This document shows positions 50,717 to 57,036 of a stretch of DNA of 57,036 bases, piece after piece (within the stretch, counting starts at the first letter, position 1; each line of letters starts with the position of its first letter). The DNA is from an uncultured Clostridia bacterium. Lineage in GTDB: Bacteria > Bacillota > Clostridia > Oscillospirales > Ruminococcaceae. The notes beneath the pieces were generated by a model. The model was not told the DNA's origin. It made no database searches and saw only the letters and a program-made list of their open reading frames with translations. Made by a program: the position numbers and the translations under genes. Location of the stretch: assembly GCA_944387885.1 (NCBI GenBank), contig CALXGR010000011.1:1-57036 (forward strand), read 5' to 3'.

Positions 50717-51853
50717 ATGGCGGAAGCAAGAACACTCTCAGAAATCAAACTGGATAACGCCTACAAATTCGGCGCCGGGCGGTATATCCAGCAGCAGGGC
50801 GCCCTGGAAACCCTGGCCCAGGAAATTGCCCGGCTGGGGAAAAAGCCCTTCATCATTGCAGGCCCCCGCGCCTGGGAAGCCTGCGAAAACCGGATCGCCC
50901 GGACCCTGGATGAAGCCGGAATGGAGTACCGGCTCTCCCTCTGGCCGGGCCAGAACAGCTATGAGCAGGCCTACATCCACGCAGACCAGGCCATCGCCGA
51001 AGGCTGCGATGTGATCGTAGGTGTAGGCGGCGGCCGGATCATGGACCAGACCAAGGCCACCGGATACTTTGCCGGCCAGAAGCTGGGGCTCCCCTCTCAG
51101 CATCTGCCCGTGGTGGAGGTCCCCACCAGCATTGCCACTTGTGCAGCCTTTGCCCCCCTGAGTGTCATGTACACTCCCGACGGCGCCAGCCTGGGCAGCC
51201 TGCGTTACTCCTATGAGGTGGACGCCATTGTCATGGACATGGAGGTTATCGCCCGGGAACCCGCCCGGTATGTGGCCAGCGGCATTCTGGACGGCATGGC
51301 CAAGATGGTGGAGATGCAGAACGGACACGACAACATCGACATTGAGAATTTCAGCGCCGGAATGTCCGCTGCCTTTGCCCTGTCCCGGTTTACCATGGAC
51401 GTGTACCGCCGGTGCGGCCATCAGGCTGTGCGGGATGTGCAGGAAGGAAAGCTGACCAAGACCGTAGAGGACATTGCCTACCTGAATGTGGCAGTGGCCG
51501 GCATCATCTCCGGATGCAGCAAGGGCTTTGGCCAGACCGCCCTGGGCCACGAGTGCTATGAGCTGATCCGCACCCATTTCACCCAGGAGGCAAAGGATTT
51601 CCTCCACGGGGAAATTGTGGCAGTGGGCCAGTCCATGCAGCTGAGCTTCAACGGTCAGGAGGACCGCATCCCCGAACTGCGGGAGATGATGCGTTCCTTT
51701 GGCATGCCCCTGACCCTGGCTGACATCGGGATCGATCCCACCCCGGAAAATGTTCAGGTGCTGTACGATAACCTGTATCACAGCCCCTTTGTGGAGGACA
51801 CCCCCCAGCAGGCCCAGCGGCTGAAGCAGGCCATCCGCTGGCTGGTTCAGTAA
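50717..51853 (+). CDS. gldA: glycerol dehydrogenase (iron-containing alcohol dehydrogenase family)
   Basis: 378 residues. The NAD site is CDVIVGVGGGRIMDQTKATG, the metal ligands fall in SGILDGMAKMVEM (Asp), LGHECYELI (His) and FLHGEIVAVG (His). PTSIATCAAFAPLSVMYT matches GldA. It oxidises glycerol to dihydroxyacetone with NAD+, or the reverse in anaerobes. Monocistronic; the ribosome binding site (AAAGTGAAG) is weak. Confidence 0.88.
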   Translation: MAEARTLSEIKLDNAYKFGAGRYIQQQGALETLAQEIARLGKKPFIIAGPRAWEACENRIARTLDEAGMEYRLSLWPGQNSYEQAYIHADQAIAEGCDVIVGVGGGRIMDQTKATGYFAGQKLGLPSQHLPVVEVPTSIATCAAFAPLSVMYTPDGASLGSLRYSYEVDAIVMDMEVIAREPARYVASGILDGMAKMVEMQNGHDNIDIENFSAGMSAAFALSRFTMDVYRRCGHQAVRDVQEGKLTKTVEDIAYLNVAVAGIISGCSKGFGQTALGHECYELIRTHFTQEAKDFLHGEIVAVGQSMQLSFNGQEDRIPELREMMRSFGMPLTLADIGIDPTPENVQVLYDNLYHSPFVEDTPQQAQRLKQAIRWLVQ

Positions 51854-51884
51854 GTCCCGGCAGACTTACACGGAATTTGAAGCA

Positions 51885-51930
51885 AAAAACCACCCCGGCA
51901 GGCAGGAAACTGTCTGCCGGGGTGGTTTTA
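51885..51930. terminator. bidirectional terminator between gldA and uracil permease genes
   Basis: AAAACCACCCCGGCAG pairs with CTGCCGGGGTGGTTTT, 12-base loop, T-rich on both strands. Confidence 0.88.
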
Positions 51931-51944
51931 TTTTTCGGGGTTTA

Positions 51945-53258
51945 TCAGACCTGCATATTCAGGCCCTGCTCGCCCTCGTTTACCTTATCGAACCGGTAGT
52001 CGTTGCCGGGGATAATGGCATTGAGGAGAATACCCAGCAGGGCGGCGATGGCCAGACCGCTGAGGGTGACGGGGCCGAAGGTGAGGCCGCCCACGCTGTT
52101 GAAGCCCAGGGCGGAGACCAGGATGACAGCGGCGATGATCAGGTTCCGGCTGTTGGTGAAGTCCACCTGGTTTTCCACCACATTCCGCACGCCGATGGCG
52201 GAGATCATGCCGTAGAGGATGAAGCTGATGCCGCCCACGATTCCGGCGGGAATGGTGTTGATGAGGGCGTCAAACTTGGGGCTGAAGGACATGAGGATGG
52301 CAAATACAGCGGCGATCCGGACCACCAGGGGGTCATAGACCTTGCTCAGGGCCAGAACACCGGTGTTCTCACCGTAGGTGGTGTTGGCAGGGCCGCCCAG
52401 CAGGCCGGCCAGGCTGGTAGCCACGCCGTCACCCAGCAGGGTGCGATGGAGACCGGGGTCCCGGATATAGTTCTTGCCGGTGGTGGCGCTGATGGCAGCC
52501 ATGTCGCCGATATGCTCCATAACGGTAGCGATGGCGATGGGGACAATGGTGAGGATGGCACTGATGAGCTGGCTGCTGCCGTCGAAGGCGAACAGGCCCA
52601 TGGATTCCTTCTTGATGGGCAGGCCGATCCAGTCAGCCTGGGCCACGGCGGTGAAGTCCACGGCATTGGTGACCAGAGCCACCAGATAGGCGGCGATCAC
52701 GCCCAGCAGGATGGGAAGGATCTTGACCATGCCCTTGCCCCAGATGTTGCAGATGATGACCACACCCAGAGCCACTGCTGCCAGCAGCCAGTTGGTGGAG
52801 CAGTTGGAGATGGCGCTGGGGGCCAGGATCAGACCGATGGCGATGATGATGGGTCCGGTGACCACCGGGGGGAAGAACCGCATGATACGGCCCACTCCGA
52901 AGGTGGCAATGAGAGCGCTGACTGCCAGGTAAACCAGGCCGCTGCAAGCCACGGCGGCGCAGGCATAGGGCAGGTTTCCAGGGTTGGCACCGTTGTTGGT
53001 GACAATGGTGAAGCCGCCCAGATAGGCGAAGGAGGACCCCAGGAAGGCGGGGACCTTTCCCTTGTTGATCAGGTGGAAGAGCAAAGTGCCGATACCTGCG
53101 CAAAGCAGGGTGGTGCTTACGGACAGGCCGGTAAGCAGGGGGACCAGAACGGTGGCGCCGAACATGGCGAAGGTGTGCTGGACACCCAGCACCAGCATCC
53201 GGGGAATCCCCAGTTCCCGGGCGTCATAAATACCCCCGGACAAATCCATTTGTTTCAA
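51945..53258 (-). CDS. uraA: uracil permease (NCS2 family)
   Basis: 437 residues from TTG 53258, chosen because AGAGAGGGG lies 8 bases upstream; ATG 53249 lies too far. Family marks: LVLGVQHTFAMFGATVLVP, PAFLGSSFAYLGGF, a helix with VMEHIGDMAAISATTGKN carrying the substrate Glu-His, and GGPANTTYGENTGVLALSKV. About 14 membrane helices. It imports uracil with protons. It has its own promoter at 53324-53352. Confidence 0.93.
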   Translation of the reverse strand: MKQMDLSGGIYDARELGIPRMLVLGVQHTFAMFGATVLVPLLTGLSVSTTLLCAGIGTLLFHLINKGKVPAFLGSSFAYLGGFTIVTNNGANPGNLPYACAAVACSGLVYLAVSALIATFGVGRIMRFFPPVVTGPIIIAIGLILAPSAISNCSTNWLLAAVALGVVIICNIWGKGMVKILPILLGVIAAYLVALVTNAVDFTAVAQADWIGLPIKKESMGLFAFDGSSQLISAILTIVPIAIATVMEHIGDMAAISATTGKNYIRDPGLHRTLLGDGVATSLAGLLGGPANTTYGENTGVLALSKVYDPLVVRIAAVFAILMSFSPKFDALINTIPAGIVGGISFILYGMISAIGVRNVVENQVDFTNSRNLIIAAVILVSALGFNSVGGLTFGPVTLSGLAIAALLGILLNAIIPGNDYRFDKVNEGEQGLNMQV

Positions 53259-53323
53259 ACTACATACCCCTCTCTTTTTTGATTCCGGCAAGCCCGGATC
53301 CCGTCCAGGCTCACACTTCATCC

Positions 53324-53352
53324 ACTGTATCAAAGCCTTTCCCAAAATGCAA
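53324..53352 (-). promoter_or_regulatory. uraA promoter
   Basis: TTGCAT (53352-53347), 17 bases, TACAGT (53329-53324). It starts at the base of the ClC terminator. Confidence 0.68.
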
Positions 53353-53353
53353 C

Positions 53354-53383
53354 AAAAAACCGGCCCGAAGGCCGGTTTTTGTC
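53354..53383 (-). terminator. terminator of the ClC gene
   Basis: AAAACCGGCC, loop CGAA/TTCG, GGCCGGTTTT, T-run on the minus strand. Confidence 0.87.
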
Positions 53384-53397
53384 ATTTTTCCCGGGGA

Positions 53398-54654
53398 TCA
53401 GCCCTCCAGGTCCAGTTTACTGTTCAAAATCACCTGATTTTTATACAGGCTGCTTCCGCCGCTGACCAGATAACTGAGGGCGATGGGAAGAGCTGCCAGG
53501 GCCAGGATGTCTCCCCCGAACACCTCCACTGCCAGTACCAGGCTGGCCAGGGGGCTGTTCACCGCCCCACAGAAAACGGTGACCATTCCCAGGGCAGCGC
53601 CCAGGCCCGGGTCCATTCCCAGCAGGGGGGCCAGGGCACAGCCGAAGGTTGCCCCGGTAAAGAAGCAGGGTACGATCTCGCCCCCCTTGAAGCCGCAGCC
53701 CAGGGTGATGGCGGTAAAGAGTATTTTTAAAAGGAAGCTGAAATGGGTGGTCTGGCCCTCCTCAATGGCCTGGGTCACATAGGCCATCCCTGCCCCGTTG
53801 TACCGGTGGCTTCCCACCAGCAGGGTGAGCAGGATCAGAAGCACACTGCCGGCCATGACCCGAATCCAGGGGTTGGAAATTTTGTCAAAGAGATGGTGGC
53901 TCAGATGCTGGGCCTGGCAGAACAGAATGGCCACCAGTCCCCCCAGCACCCCCAGCAGGGCGCACTGGACCAGCACCGGCGCCGAAACGGCGGGGATAGC
54001 CTTTACCAGGAAAACAGTGGGTTCCATTCCCATAAACCGGGAGACCTGGTCCGCCACCAGGCTGCTGATCAGGCAGGGCACCAGGGCTGCATAGGGCATG
54101 GTCCCTACCCGGACCACCTCCAGGCAGAACAGAGCCGCCGTTACCGGGGTGCCGAACAGGGCGCTGAACACTGCCGCCATGCCGCAGAGGACCATGGTCC
54201 GCTGGACGCTCCGGCTCACCTTCAGCCGCCGGCCCAGGTACCCGGAAACGCTTCCTCCCAGCTGGAGGGCTGCACCCTCCCGGCCGCCGCTTCCGCCCAC
54301 CAGCTGGGTGATGATGGTGGAAAAGAAGATGGCAATGGCCATCCGAGCGCTGACCGGCTCCCCGGTGGCACTGGCCCGGAGCACCGCATTGGTGCCGGGG
54401 TCGGGGCAGAGTTTCAGTCCGTGATAAATGGCGGTAATGGCCAGGCCGCCCACCGGCAGCAGGTAGACCAGCCAGGGGTGAGCGGAAAACTGTTCCACTC
54501 CCCACTCAATTCCATGGTGGAATACGCCCCCCACAGCCCCGCAGAGGATTCCCACCACAAGGCCCAGAACACACCACCGCAGGGTCGCCATAAAATAAGC
54601 CCGGCTCAGATTCATATTCTTCCGCAGCCAGTCTTTGAATTTTCCCTGTATCAT
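53398..54654 (-). CDS. ClC-family anion channel/antiporter
   Basis: 418 residues from ATG 54654 (AAGGAGAG upstream). ClC signatures: the GSGGREGAALQLGGSVSG filter with the gating Glu in GREG, PGTNAVLRA at the first filter helix, LFGTPVTAALFCLEV and GGEIVPCFFTGATFGCALAPLLG. No CBS domains. The last position of GREGA differs from the common GREGP. It exchanges chloride, or perhaps fluoride, for protons; no fluoride riboswitch is seen in the leader. It is divergent from the zinc-ribbon gene. Confidence 0.88.
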   Translation of the reverse strand: MIQGKFKDWLRKNMNLSRAYFMATLRWCVLGLVVGILCGAVGGVFHHGIEWGVEQFSAHPWLVYLLPVGGLAITAIYHGLKLCPDPGTNAVLRASATGEPVSARMAIAIFFSTIITQLVGGSGGREGAALQLGGSVSGYLGRRLKVSRSVQRTMVLCGMAAVFSALFGTPVTAALFCLEVVRVGTMPYAALVPCLISSLVADQVSRFMGMEPTVFLVKAIPAVSAPVLVQCALLGVLGGLVAILFCQAQHLSHHLFDKISNPWIRVMAGSVLLILLTLLVGSHRYNGAGMAYVTQAIEEGQTTHFSFLLKILFTAITLGCGFKGGEIVPCFFTGATFGCALAPLLGMDPGLGAALGMVTVFCGAVNSPLASLVLAVEVFGGDILALAALPIALSYLVSGGSSLYKNQVILNSKLDLEG

Positions 54655-54700
54655 ATTCTCTCCTTCTCGATTCGGCCCCTCCGGGGTCGGAACGGTTTTA

Positions 54701-54729
54701 ATGTTACCACGATTTTCTTTCTTTTTCAA
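54701..54729 (-). promoter_or_regulatory. ClC gene promoter
   Basis: TTGAAA (54729-54724), 17 bases, TAACAT (54706-54701). Confidence 0.6.
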
Positions 54730-54742
54730 CCGATTCTGCTCC

Positions 54743-54771
54743 TTGTAGCCGGGGCCCAACTGTGCTACAAT
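54743..54771 (+). promoter_or_regulatory. promoter of the zinc-ribbon protein gene
   Basis: TTGTAG, 17 bases, TACAAT; start codon 46 bases downstream. Confidence 0.65.
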
Positions 54772-54817
54772 AAGTTCAAATATTCATCAGCCAGGAGGGC
54801 GGACAGGAGGTTTTTGT

Positions 54818-55801
54818 ATGTCAGAGCGTTTATGTCCCCGGTGCGGCAAAAAGGTGGAGGAAGGCTTTGCCTTCTGTCCCTACTGTGCCGCCCCTTTGCA
54901 GGAGCAGCCTGCCCCCCATGAGCCTACCGCCCAGGAGATACTGGACGAACTGGCCGACCTGCCCGCTCCCGATGAGCCCATCTATCCCCCGCCCGAGGAA
55001 CCGGACCCTGTGGAGGCCAAGGTAAACGACTGGGAGATGATCGACCTGCGGGGCGGCCGCCGGGCACCCGGCCCCGGTCCCGATGTATCCGACCTTTACC
55101 CCGACCGGGAAGAACTCCTTCCCAAGAAAGACCGGGCCAGCTGGGGACTGCGGATCCTGATTTTTCTGGTTTCCCTGATCCTGGCCGCCCTGGCAGGATT
55201 CTTTGTACTGCTGGTGGTCAATCCCTTTGACTGGGGTCCCCATTCCCTGGAGGACCTTTCCGGATTGCTGGGGCCTGCCGCCACCCCCGTGGCTACCCAG
55301 GACCCTGCCGCCGCCACGGCAGAACCTGAGCCCACTCCTACCCCGGAGCCTACCCCCACCCCCACTCCGGAGCTGCCCATCTCCCAGGAGGAGCTGCAGA
55401 CCATCATTACCGAGTACTACCGCAGCTATCTGGAATGCATCAATGCCCAGGATATGAGCTATCTGGTCCATTCCTCCGCCGCCAACAAGCTGCGGGCCCA
55501 GACCTACGCCCTGGGCGAGGCCAACATGGGCACCATCTACGACACCGAGACCTTTGTGGTGGAGCCGGACTGGGAATCCCTGAATGTATATGACGGGGAT
55601 GTGATCATGCTCAACCTTACCTTTACCTTCAGCGGCAGCCCCCGCCAGGGAGGCGGCACCCCCACCGTCACCACCAACCGGGTCACCTACCGGGTCATCA
55701 AGGGCAGCGGTGAGGACGGCTGGGTAGTAGACATGACCGGCTTTGTGGGGGAAGAGGACTACGCCAACCATGGCTATGCTTTCGCCCCCGATGCCACCTG
55801 A
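54818..55801 (+). CDS. zinc-ribbon membrane protein with extracellular C-terminal domain
   Basis: 327 residues. An N-terminal zinc ribbon (LCPRCGKKVEEGFAFCPYCA, four Cys) faces the cytosol, followed by an acidic/Pro-rich linker, one membrane segment at about 112-133 (LRILIFLVSLILAALAGFFVLLVV), a Thr-Pro-Glu repeat linker (about 170-187) and an extracellular NTF2-like or TcaA-like domain of about 140 residues (IITEYYRSYLECINAQDMSYL). This plan occurs in TcaA and related Firmicutes envelope proteins. Role unknown. AGGAGG precedes the ATG; a terminator follows. Confidence 0.82.
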   Translation: MSERLCPRCGKKVEEGFAFCPYCAAPLQEQPAPHEPTAQEILDELADLPAPDEPIYPPPEEPDPVEAKVNDWEMIDLRGGRRAPGPGPDVSDLYPDREELLPKKDRASWGLRILIFLVSLILAALAGFFVLLVVNPFDWGPHSLEDLSGLLGPAATPVATQDPAAATAEPEPTPTPEPTPTPTPELPISQEELQTIITEYYRSYLECINAQDMSYLVHSSAANKLRAQTYALGEANMGTIYDTETFVVEPDWESLNVYDGDVIMLNLTFTFSGSPRQGGGTPTVTTNRVTYRVIKGSGEDGWVVDMTGFVGEEDYANHGYAFAPDAT

Positions 55802-55813
55802 TTTCCGCACCCC

Positions 55814-55858
55814 AATCCCGGAGAGACCTTTGCAGGGTCTTTCCGGGATTTTTTTATC
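55814..55858 (+). terminator. terminator of the zinc-ribbon gene
   Basis: AATCCCGGAGAGAC pairs with GTCTTTCCGGGATT (one mismatch), then TTTTTTT. Confidence 0.85.
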
Positions 55859-56095
55859 CGGGGCATTTCAGGAAGATTTCACCGAAGGAAATCTCGTTTC
55901 ACGATTCCTTTCATTTTTGGAATTTTCCGAAAGGTGGCCTTTTCGGGTGCCGGTTTTTTTGGCGCATTTGTCACTATTCCCTTCTCCGGGGGTATGTTAT
56001 CATGAGCCTGGACGAATTTGTGCCCGGTTTTGCTCCGGCGGCTGCCGGAGGGTTCCGGTGTTTTATCTTTCAATTTAAAAAGGAAGTGCTTACCT
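55859..56095 (+). other. gudD upstream region
   Basis: It contains several short inverted repeats (GATTTC/GAAATC near 55874; TCCGGC/GCCGGA near 56035-56050) but no clear promoter. TTGTCA at about 55970 with TATGTT 19 bases on is the best guess. Confidence 0.35.
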
Positions 56096-57036
56096 ATGAA
56101 CAGCAGTCCTATCATCACCAAAATGCAGGTGATTCCTGTAGCCGGATATGACAGTATGCTTATGACCCTGTCCGGCGCCCATGCCCCCTGCTTTACCCGC
56201 AACCTGGTCATCCTGGAAGACAATGCGGGACATACCGGCATTGGCGAGATCCACGGAGGCGATTACACCTGTGACTGCCTGAACGCAGTCCGTCCCCTGG
56301 TGGAAGGGCAGCCGGTAAGCTGCTACCGCCAGATTCTCCAGACCATCCACCGGCTGGCCACCCGTGCCGAGGCAGATGACGGCGCCGGTATCCAGACCCT
56401 GGACATTTCCAAGCTGAAATTCGTGGTCAAGAGCGAATGGGCCATTGAATGCGCCATGCTGGACCTGCTGGGCCAGTATCTGGGGGTTTCCATGTGTCAG
56501 CTGCTGGGAGAAGGCCAGCAGCGGAAGGAAGTGGAAATGCTGGGATACATGTTCTATGTATCTGACAAGAAGAAATGGACCGACCCTTCCCTGCCCTACC
56601 TGGACGAGAGCGACAGCAAGGACCCCTGGTTCCGGATGCGCCGGGAGGTCATCCTCACCCCCGAGCGGATCGCCGAGGAGGCTCAGGTCCTTCACGAGAA
56701 ATACGGTTTTGAGAACTTCAAGCTGAAGGGCGGCGTTCTGGCCGGCCAGGAAGAGATGGAAGCCTGCCGGGCGGTGAAGAAGGCTTTCCCCAATGCCCGG
56801 GTGAACATTGACCCCAACGGCGCCTGGAGCCTGGCCGAAGCCATTGAGCTGTCCAAGGACATGCACGGAATCATCACCTACATGGAGGACCCCTGCGGAC
56901 CCGAAGCCGGATATTCCAGCCGTGAGATCATGCGGGAGTTCAAGAACGCCACCCAGTTCCAGGTGGCCACCAACATGATCGCCACCGACTGGCGGCAGTT
57001 CTACCACACCGTCAGCCTGAACGCCTGCGACATCAT
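56096..57036 (+). CDS. gudD: glucarate dehydratase, N-terminal part
   Basis: 313 residues are present; the gene runs off the right edge (full proteins are about 445). Enolase superfamily: the capping domain starts ITKMQVIPVAGYDSMLM, the KxK motif is in FENFKLKGG, and the metal ligands fall in NIDPNGAW (Asp), YMEDPCG (Glu) and ATNMIATDWRQF (Asn), a strict GudD pattern. It dehydrates D-glucarate to 5-keto-4-deoxyglucarate. AAAAAGGAAG precedes the ATG. Together with the uxuB-like gene it supports sugar acid use. Confidence 0.93.
   Translation, partial: MNSSPIITKMQVIPVAGYDSMLMTLSGAHAPCFTRNLVILEDNAGHTGIGEIHGGDYTCDCLNAVRPLVEGQPVSCYRQILQTIHRLATRAEADDGAGIQTLDISKLKFVVKSEWAIECAMLDLLGQYLGVSMCQLLGEGQQRKEVEMLGYMFYVSDKKKWTDPSLPYLDESDSKDPWFRMRREVILTPERIAEEAQVLHEKYGFENFKLKGGVLAGQEEMEACRAVKKAFPNARVNIDPNGAWSLAEAIELSKDMHGIITYMEDPCGPEAGYSSREIMREFKNATQFQVATNMIATDWRQFYHTVSLNACDI

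Noticed and set aside
54655..54700. Fluoride riboswitch before the ClC gene
   Set aside because: The leader is under 50 bases and lacks the conserved fluoride aptamer pattern.
55879..56241. Minus-strand frame with a membrane-like segment upstream of gudD
   Set aside because: It starts inside gudD in antisense, has no ribosome binding site and runs through the gudD control region.

Overview
The window is about 57 kb of a GC-rich (roughly 58-60 % by eye) Gram-positive chromosome. Sigma-A type promoters, AAGGAGG ribosome binding sites, a SpoIID homologue, a class B sortase, energy-coupling factor (ECF) transport and the protein flavour point to Bacillota, class Clostridia, most likely an Oscillospiraceae/Ruminococcaceae-type gut anaerobe. 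No phage, insertion sequence, integrase or CRISPR array is visible, so most of it reads as core chromosome. Genes are packed in short operons separated by clear rho-independent terminators. Promoters and terminators below were found by eye and not scored by software.

Layout. 1-1.5 kb: end of a CBS/CorC membrane protein, an ADP-ribose type Nudix hydrolase and a GreA-like factor. 1.5-3.0 kb: an AT-rich islet with two small membrane proteins and a divergent XRE regulator, boxed by terminators. 3.0-4.7 kb: a MYG1-family hydrolase and a GIY-YIG/acetyltransferase fusion. 4.7-11.4 kb: envelope genes (amidase, EamA exporter, two lipoproteins, one a GHL10 glycosidase-like protein, and membrane proteins). 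11.4 kb: one tRNA(CAU). 11.7-17.6 kb: a repeat-rich surface protein, a K+/H+ antiporter and an isolated N-acetyl sugar amidotransferase. 17.7-20.0 kb: ilvBN. 20.1-23.7 kb: sortase B, an alanine/glycine symporter, a MutT-like Nudix enzyme and HU. 23.7-28.0 kb: SAM hydrolase plus a complete ECF transporter. 28.0-30.7 kb: two translationally coupled exported proteins (DUF3160). 30.9-34.8 kb: a DEAD-box RNA helicase and a TetM-like GTPase fused to a YacP/Rae1-type NYN nuclease. 34.9-38.6 kb: a FadR-type regulator, a YcxB-like protein, a fructuronate reductase-like dehydrogenase and a DtxR/MntR regulator. 38.9-46.8 kb: argGHCJBDF with ARG boxes. 46.8-57.0 kb: a TVP38/PfkB/membrane operon, SpoIID, glycerol dehydrogenase, uracil permease, ClC transporter, a zinc-ribbon membrane protein and the start of glucarate dehydratase.

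How the genes work together. The arg operon encodes glutamate to arginine through the ArgJ acetyl cycle, except carbamoyl phosphate synthesis. ilvBN opens branched-chain amino acid synthesis. uxuB-like, FadR-like and gudD genes suggest use of hexuronates and aldarates, as expected in the gut. The SAM hydrolase/ECF operon suggests salvage of a SAM- or nucleoside-related compound, which is inference.

The strongest lead for something undescribed is the 852-residue protein at 32243-34801. It joins a full ribosomal-protection-type translational GTPase to a nuclease domain of the family that cuts mRNA in the ribosomal A site. Its start codon lies 15 bases beyond a strong terminator, and a DEAD-box helicase gene lies just downstream. 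Other leads are the GIY-YIG/GNAT fusion, a likely degenerate GHL10 domain inside the amidase, a cysteine-rich insertion in IlvB and several terminator-bearing or structured 5' leaders.
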